Shown here: positions 57,027 through 64,000 of the stretch, piece after piece
How the letters are laid out: every line of letters begins with the position of its first letter
Numbering within the stretch: position 1 is the stretch's first letter
Origin: Thelonectria olida
Lineage: Eukaryota; Ascomycota; Sordariomycetes; Hypocreales; Nectriaceae
Direction of reading: 5' to 3'
DNA length: 64,000 nucleotides
Assembly: GCA_020736575.1 (NCBI GenBank)
Contig: JAGPYM010000025.1
Coordinates: 496,001 to 560,000, forward strand
Made by a program: the position numbers and the translations under genes
Notes under the pieces: model-generated
The model's input: only the letters and a program-made list of their open reading frames with translations
Database searches by the model: none
What the model was told of the DNA's origin: nothing

Positions 57027-60000
57027 CTACATGCTACGCAACCACTCATTGCGCAAATCTTCCAGCCACGACCTTCTCAGCTTCACTTTACCACCATCTT
57101 CATAGTCCGAAGCCATCTCGCGAACCTTGTCCTCGTCCAGTGGCCAAGCTTGATACCAGCGATGGGCGGGATTGCAGATGCGCACCTTCAAGCTGGAAGA
57201 CTTGGCTTTTCCAGACATTAGTTGCAGAAGGCGGTATCGTAGCAAATCTCATAAAGCCACCTGATTGGTGTTGGCAATGTGACGTTTTGATATGGCAAGG
57301 AAGCCTGGCTGAGTACTTACATGCTTCCTCTATCTTTGGCATCATAACGACACCCGTCGCAGCTATCCCAGCTGTCCGTCGCGAGCTGCAGGGTCAACCG
57401 TGAGACGTCAATGGGGGCTTCAGTTGCGGACATCTTCACATAGGCCCTATGAGGTCCAATCTTAAGTTCACCTTCTCGTCACTCAATGCCTGACGTGACC
57501 TGGGAATCGGGCACATTTTCAGCTTCTCGCTGTCTCTGTTTCTCTGCCATGTACTCTTTAAGGGTCTTATACAGTACCGCAATGATGGCGCCCACTCTCT
57601 TCCGGTCGGCGGCTTGGAACAAGCTCATGGCGAGCTTCTGGCAGGCAGCCGTGTCGTTGGTCGGGTCACCGTCGTCCAGGCCATTCATCTGCTCGAGAAT
57701 CCTCGCGCGGAAGCACTTACGCCACACGGCGGGCTCGGCATGTTCGTACTCTCGCAGCCACCGCCCATAGAGTAGCGACGGGTATCCGGGCGTGTAAAAT
57801 GCAAAGACATCCTCACTACTACCTGGAATGAAGGCCGTTACTGAGGCAAGTTGCTTCAACTTAGCAACGCTATCGGTGGGTCGGATTTGCGCTGTGATTC
57901 CAGAATGTCAGAGAGGTCATCTAGGAGAGAGGAAGTGCGGTACCTTGCAGGTTGTAAACGGCCATGTCAAAGTAGAGCTGAGCAGTCTTGTTGGTGTAAA
58001 TCACCTTCTCATCCACGTACGCCCGTTGAATAGCTGGGTCAGCCTGCCCGATTCTAGACAATGCCTCTTCCCACCATGAGAGCGCTTCGTCGTCTCGATC
58101 GTAGTAGTTGTAACAGAAGTCGCCAAAGATGAGGAGCTTCCCAATCAGCTTGGAGATGTCTTCAGCCTTTTCGATCGCCCGCAATGCCTGCGGCAAAGCT
58201 TCGAGAATACATTCTGGTTGGCCCTTGGCCCGACAAGCGAGGCCTATGTCAGGGAGAAATTCGTGCTCAAGGAAGAACTTGACCAGATGCGAGATCCCAT
58301 ACTTGTCATCACAGTCTGCTTCATATTGTACACCTCCATCAATCGATCCCAAATCTGATCATCCAACAAGATGCGCACCTATGAGTTGACAGCTGACAAG
58401 TCTAACGGCCACTTCATCCATGCCCTGCGTGGTTCAGGCCAACTCAGATAACCAGGTCCAATTTTCAGACATATATAGAGTGGAATAGTTACGTACGTGT
58501 ATGCAACTTCACGTGCCGTCGACTGATCGCCTAGGCATCTCTTCCAGTGTGACAAGGTTGCCAAACGAAAGACGTCAATTCCGGTGTCCTTGAAGGGAGA
58601 GCATATCGTGTCGAGGGCCTTCTCCATCCAAAAAACAGCGTTCTCAAAGTCTTTATAATCTCCAAAACACTTTGACATTGCTTCCATAGCAACCCAAGCA
58701 GTCGAGTCCTATTTCACTGCGTCAGTCCGAAGCGGCACAATGTCTGTATCAACAAACACACCAGTTCGATTACCTTAGAGAGAAGTTCAACAGCGCGCTC
58801 GTATTCGCAAGCTTCGTAAAGAATCCAGCCAACTCCCGTATACCAGTGGGTTGTCTTCTCAGGACCGGCCCATTTGGCCAGGCCCTCGATTTCCGTTGCA
58901 GATAGGGGATAGAAGCCTCCATCTCGCGCGAAAATCCAGTTGGAAAACTCTTTGGATATTTTTCCTTAGTCGTCAAGAGCTTGATACCCCCTAAGAAACC
59001 AAACCTGGAACTCGGATTTGTCGAGATATCTCTCATCATTGTAACCTGTCTTGGCCAGCCATCTTTTCGCCGCACTCTTGGCGACAGGCTCGAGAAATAT
59101 TTTCACGGGCCTCGCGGCTTCTTGCATCCATGCTGCTTGTTTATTAGAACAGCCTCCTAGCTTTGCCGCACTCGAGAACCACCGCTGTAGGAGAGAGTTA
59201 GTGCGGTTGTTGGAAAACCAAAGGGACCAAAATACTTCACACTCGTCATTCTCTCTACTGCCAATGACTGAGAAGAGCGTTCGGGCACCGCTTTCGTCAC
59301 CTATCAACAGTTAGTCAGCGGTGGCATGGAAAGATATTGATGGCTTACGCATTAACCCGTAGAGCTCTCGCACAATATGCGTCTTAGTCTCTTCACTGAG
59401 TGTGCTCTCCTTGATACCAGCGAGGTGGCTGAATACATGGAATCCGGGATAGGAGACGTAGTTCTCCGCAAATTCTGCTGCCAGATCAAATTAGACCAAG
59501 TTTGTGTTCTCTCGACTCTGGGACGTACGGTTATGAAGGCCACCACGGAGAGCCTTGAAGCAGTCGAGGACAGTCTGAACCTGGACAGAGTCGACATCGA
59601 TTCGGATTGACAAACTGGCTTCTGCCTTTTCGGAGGATCACCTTCGATGATGAGAAAGTCTCGAAACCTTTGAAGACTAAAGTCTATAACGGTGCGATTC
59701 TGTTCCCACGAATAAGACTCGTCTGCGTTGGACACCTTGGGGTGGTTATTTTGCCCTTCCGCTTTTGTTTTGTTGCCGCCCTCATCTCTAGCAATTCTAC
59801 AACAAACGCCGTCGCTTTATCTTCGTCTTCGTCTTCCTCTTCACTTACATCATCGAGGTCAAAATCGTCATCTCCATTGCTCTGTTCGTTTTGAAAATCT
59901 TGGCCAGGTCCAGGGCCTGATTCAACAGCAGCGTTGCTCTGATCTTCTGCTCTGTCCAAGTTCACAGCGTCGGGATCCCAACCCTTTGGAAAGCGGAGCT

Positions 60001-62000
60001 GGAGGATGGGTGCAAACTTGCCCCGGAGATGGTTCCATAAGAACCAATTGATAGCTGTAGAGCCGGACCGGAGAAAAACATCTAGTTCACCGAAGCTGAG
60101 CGGGCGTCGAGCACATGCCACCCAGCCCAGGAGTCTATTCACCACATCCACGTCGATTTCTGGATCTCGGGAGAGTCGTTCAAAGACAGAAAAGATCATA
60201 TCATACAGGTGAGATGGCGGGTTGGCGAGGACTTTCTGAATCTGTCTGTCGTCTTCGCCCTCCATCTGGTCGAGAAGCAGTTGTGCCTTGCATGTAAAGT
60301 TAGACCAGACGCATTATCTTCATCTGGAGCACTCACCCAAAGAAACACGTCACCAGCACCATCCAAAACCTTTTTCCGGATACCCCGGGCGAACCTTCTC
60401 GCCTCTTTGGGGCCATCAGGCTTCCGGGATTGCATCATTTGGACAATGGTGAGCTTCTTCAGCCTGTCTGTGATGTAGTTCTTCATATCCTCATGATACT
60501 TGATGGATGATACCTCAATGATCTTTTCCTCGCGATCCATCTGGACTCTCTCCAACTCAAGTCTTAAGGTCGATCGCCCGAAGATAGCAAATTGAATCCT
60601 TGATGGCAGGCCAGCCCGGGTTCCAATGACATATTGCTTCACCAAGCGCAAAAGCCTTCGTTGTGCGCTTATCTCTGCTTCATCGAGACCGTCAATAACA
60701 AGAATCAGGCGTCGACCTTGACTCGCTGGGCTCTGGTAGAAATCCAGAAATAGCTTCTCCCACGTATCCTCGGCGCGGGCAATGATCCGGTCGAACTTGC
60801 ACATGGTGGCGGCATGGTAGCGGAACACAGGATCGGTCTGTTGTATCTGCCATGCCATCGTCTTGAACACCATGTTCGGCTTCCATAGGTTTTCCGCGTT
60901 TTCCTTGATGAAGAAGTAGGCAACACTGGTTCCAGAGGCAATCTCACTGTGCGCCTCGAACTGTTTATTGAGTAGCGTGATCAACCACTTAGACAACATC
61001 GTCTTCCCTGCTCCAGGGCCTCCAAAAACCCACATGATCGGGGCACGATGTTGCATCCGGAGGTCAAAGAAGGCCTCCTCCTGCAGCCGCGATGCACTTC
61101 GCTTAAGGAGTCTCTCCCGAAACAGCGAGTATCACTCATTGGTCTGCTCTGCGGCTCCTGTTTTTAGCGTGTGTCGGAGATTCTCGAGGAGAGACTGATC
61201 AATCTACCGAGCTTCGTGTTCTCTCGCTTTTTCCTTGACGAGATCGGTGAGCTCATCGACACCCCGGTGGACAGTGTCGATCTTCTCGCTTGTTTCTTGT
61301 CCAACCTCGACAGACTCTGCCGCCAAGTCCCGAGCCTGCTCCGTCTTTTCGTGCGTCAGGGCCAGAGTGAGGCGTCCTTCGTTTGCAAAGACTTTGTTCA
61401 AGTCCTCAAGGAGATCCAGAGTCTTTTGGTCCTTACCGATAAATGCGGTGCGAAGGTATTCCCCTGGAGGCCTTTAGTAGATGTAGACCGCGCCTGGGTC
61501 CAGAACATCTCACGAACTCTGCCTCGGATGATCAGCAGTTCAGACCGTCCAACAATGCGCAAGATACTTGTTGTACCATCAGTATCCGACGTTGGGCATG
61601 GATGGGACTCACAAGGCCAGGATAGCGATGATAATACGTCATAACTAGTCATGGTTGTCTTGACATGACTTCTCAACCGATCGGAGAAGTTCTGGAGCTC
61701 AGAAAACACAGTTTCTATCCGATCGTACGCCTTTGACACGTGTCTAGCCGCCTACAACATCGTCAGCGATCTGCTCCAAAGCCTTTATGCGCGTACTCAC
61801 AGAAATGAGGTAGGTGATGCTATGCAGGACCACAGCGACAGATAAGCCTACAGGGTTGAAGCCACTAAGGATAGTAGCAGTCAAGTCCCCGACAGTCGTA
61901 ATGGAATCGACGAAGCACTTCAACTTCGTCCACAGCCGTCCGTGTCTTTCGCGGAATTCCTGGAAGTCCTCTCCTCGAGATTTTCGACGGACTAGAAGAG
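57027..62000 (-). pseudogene. STAND/NACHT (NLR-like) gene, degraded: Goodbye-like domain, NACHT, TPR-like region, zinc-finger-like tail
   Basis: Going down from about 62000: a Goodbye-type N-terminal domain (exons about 61801-62000, 61514-61751, 61204-61463); NACHT with P-loop WVFGGPGAGKT (about 61000-61025) and Walker B LILVIDGLDEAE, exon ending 60337; an acidic linker DVSEEEDEDEDK; then helical repeats and, near 57100-57330, a CDGC segment followed by ICNPAHRWYQAW, resembling a ZZ zinc finger. In-frame stops interrupt it at 61204-61206 (TAG), 61132-61134 (TGA), 58966-58968 (TAA) and 57479-57481 (TGA), and the frame shifts near 59620 and 58320. The 5' end is unresolved and runs into AT-rich DNA. 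Fungal STAND proteins act in non-self recognition and cell death. Confidence 0.7.
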
Positions 62001-62040
62001 CAAGACGGCTGGGAGTTGGCAGGCAATTAGGGCCCGTATA

Positions 62041-62719
62041 AAGATATATATGGTAAGACTACGTACTATCTACCTCCTCAAGTATTTGCCACAGGACCCC
62101 TTTAAATACAACTGTTTCTCAACCAGGTTGGTAGTGTCCTCTATTGTAGGGTAGGTAAATCGATCTGGACTTGAATCGTTCGAGCGAGGGGCGGGGAGAA
62201 CTTGACGCGATCTGTGCAGCTATATTATAAATAAATAGCTCAATTAGGTTATAATAAAGTATAGGAAATACAGATTAAATGTGCTTTATTTAATTATAAA
62301 GGAAGAGTATAAAGGATATCGATAACGCTTCGCGTTCTCTGTCGCCCTCGCTGAAGAGGCGAGACTGTACGTCTAGTAAAATTGAGCGGTTGGTATGGCT
62401 GATACGTTGAAGGAGAACACTTATCCATTACATATGGGGAAAACCCCGATGGACTTTACTGAGTAGAGACGTAGCGCCAAGGTGATGGTGTGTCGACTGG
62501 GTGCGAGCTGAACGAGCATGTATAGAATTCAAGACAAGTGTAGGCAACCATAAAATTGTGATTCAAACTGTAATATGAACAACACTCCACGAAATTGAAC
62601 TGTCCAACGCAATAGGTGAAACCAAGCAATGATTTACTAGCCTCGGCGGACTTTGATGTGTGCCCTAGAGATAGATGGCTTCGAAGCCTCCGGCCACGAA
62701 TATGAGTTGCGACAAACGT
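62041..62719. other. AT-rich intergenic stretch
   Basis: Bases 62221-62310 are strongly AT-rich (TTATAAATAAATAG-type runs) compared with the flanks. It lies exactly where the NACHT pseudogene loses its 5' end. It could be a relic of a mutated repeat or simply a promoter. No repeat ends were found. Confidence 0.4.
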
Positions 62720-64000
62720 TCATGGCTGGCTCCCGGGTTTGCTGAGTTGCGGGATTAGCATGCCGGTCCAGTTGGGTGTAAGCCACCCATTGTGCATCAA
62801 CTCACATATTACAATACCATCCTCTCGCTCTGGCTTCATTAGTGCCTTCGACTTGGCAGCGAATATAGGAGCAGTGCCAATGTAGTTTTCCTGGAGTATG
62901 GCATATTCATCCGAGAACATCCACCTCAAGTGTTTCACATACAACCAGACGCGTCTCGGATGGAACTGTATGATTAGATCCAGGACGTTGGCACGGGCTT
63001 TTCGACCGACATGGCCATCAAGGCCCCAGCTCAGGTTGAAGACAAGTGCTTGGAGCTGATATAATCTCCACGATTGCTCTAAATCCTTCAGAAATGTCTC
63101 CTTAGTCCCGCCTTTGACGCAACCAATTAGTCAGCAGTCTAAGAGCCTTAGCATCGTCTAGGTAAGCTTTTCATACCTAACATGGAATACGTTTCCCAAA
63201 AATGGGACGCTCCAAATTTCGACGCAAACTCAACACTTCTCCCGAAGAGCTTCTTCACCATTTCCAACCAGACGTCGTCAATGGACTGGAGATAGGACGA
63301 CTGATTTGCTTCCTCATCGTCGTGCCAAACAGGTATATTGTCGGATCCTAGAGCCTTTAACACGGTGGACAACTTCTCAAAGCACACCCGACGACTGATT
63401 CTGGCACCGCGCTCACCAACACCGGCTTTCTTGAAGCCATGTAGGTCCGTAGTCATATATGCTTCGAGGGTTCGCGTAAAGGAGGGTGCCGAACGGAAGA
63501 CAATGCTTTTGCAATGCAGGATATTATCAAGGAAAATAGAGTTAATGATATCAACGTGCTTTCTCTTGATAGGCCAGAAGCGGAAGCAAAACTTATCACT
63601 GTGCCGTGCCTTGCCCGTTTCTCCCGGTGCCAGCTCCAACTGGCCGTCAACGACCCTCGAGTACGAGTTCATGGCCTTGGCAACCGGCAGATCGGCTAAG
63701 ATAGACTTGACATTCTCGGGGTTCGGAAATTGAACTGCTGCCCCCTCGAGGAACATTTCTCGAGCCTCTCTTATCTTGTGGTTCGCGTCCCCAAGCGCCT
63801 CGGGCAGCACGAAGCTGCGGAGCACAATGATAAGTCGAGAGGAGATAGGGCCGAACTCGTGGAAGCACAGGTATGACGACCCGAGGTCCTCTCCCGTGAG
63901 GGCGGAGGTCGTCTCATGGATCGGGCCCTCGAAGACACTATAGCACTGGTCGGTGAGGATGAACTCGTCGTCATTTTCGCTGGGCGTACAGAACGCCGTA
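62720..64000 (-). CDS. DUF4238-type protein, N-terminus off the right edge
   Basis: The frame is open from base 63999 down to a donor at 63176 (GTATGA), and joins exon 62720-63111 after a ..AAAG acceptor with a CTGACTAAT branch. The visible part has about 405 residues. Segments FILTDQCYSVFEG, SSYLCFHEFGPISSRLIIVLRS, and FHPRRVWLYVKHLRW fit the fungal/bacterial DUF4238 family, of unknown function. Family members often sit near defence or non-self genes in filamentous fungi, though that is weak evidence here. The C-terminus ends SKPGSQP. The start codon lies outside the window. Confidence 0.75.

Noticed and set aside
61580..61630. A 46-nt GTGAGT..AAG intron in the STAND pseudogene
   Set aside because: Removing it breaks the frame, while reading through keeps it, so I treated the stretch as exon.
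1..64000. CRISPR array, rRNA or bacterial-type operon
   Set aside because: No regularly spaced direct repeats or rRNA-like stretches were seen, and gene structure is that of a fungus.

Overview
The window is nuclear DNA of a filamentous ascomycete (Pezizomycotina; the gene content fits Sordariomycetes, probably Hypocreales, but the species cannot be named). Evidence: genes on both strands split by 46-130 nt introns with GT..AG ends and CTRAC-type branch points, Zn(2)-Cys(6) regulators, a PTH11-type receptor, a STAND/NACHT gene, and many secreted or intracellular carbohydrate-active enzymes. Most exon chains below were joined by hand from reading frame, splice signals and family similarity.

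Layout. 0-13 kb: a partial NmrA-like protein off the left edge, an SRR1-like protein, a 19-repeat ankyrin protein with a STAND-type N-terminus, a quinone-oxidoreductase-like enzyme, a small spliced hypothetical gene, an intracellular GH16 protein and a cysteine-containing hypothetical protein. 13-25 kb: copper amine oxidase, GH10 xylanase, a seven-helix receptor-like protein, a GMC oxidoreductase and a membrane-anchored protein of unknown function. 25-36.5 kb: a coherent carbohydrate-use block: PA14-containing GH3 beta-glucosidase, a divergent Zn(2)-Cys(6) activator, a GH78 alpha-L-rhamnosidase and an MFS sugar transporter whose promoter holds three copies of CGGCTYTCCGC. 37-44.3 kb: a run of NAD(P)H enzymes (AYR1-like SDR, two divergent NmrA-like paralogues, a second SDR, a trans-enoyl-reductase-like MDR) with no core synthase in view; a third NmrA-like paralogue lies at 53.4-54.5 kb. 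45.5-53 kb: a crotonase with a signal peptide, a secreted lipase, a second Zn(2)-Cys(6) regulator and, divergent from it, a broken amidohydrolase. 56-64 kb: a short ankyrin protein, a badly degraded Goodbye/NACHT (STAND) pseudogene and a DUF4238-type gene running off the right edge.

How they fit together. The GH3, regulator, GH78 and transporter genes look like a regulon for uptake and hydrolysis of rhamnose-containing plant glycosides. The 37-44 kb block and the third NmrA-like gene look like small-molecule redox or regulatory duplicates. The right end, with ankyrin, STAND pseudogene and DUF4238 genes, is typical of fast-evolving, birth-and-death territory. I saw no rRNA, tRNA, CRISPR array or intact transposon.
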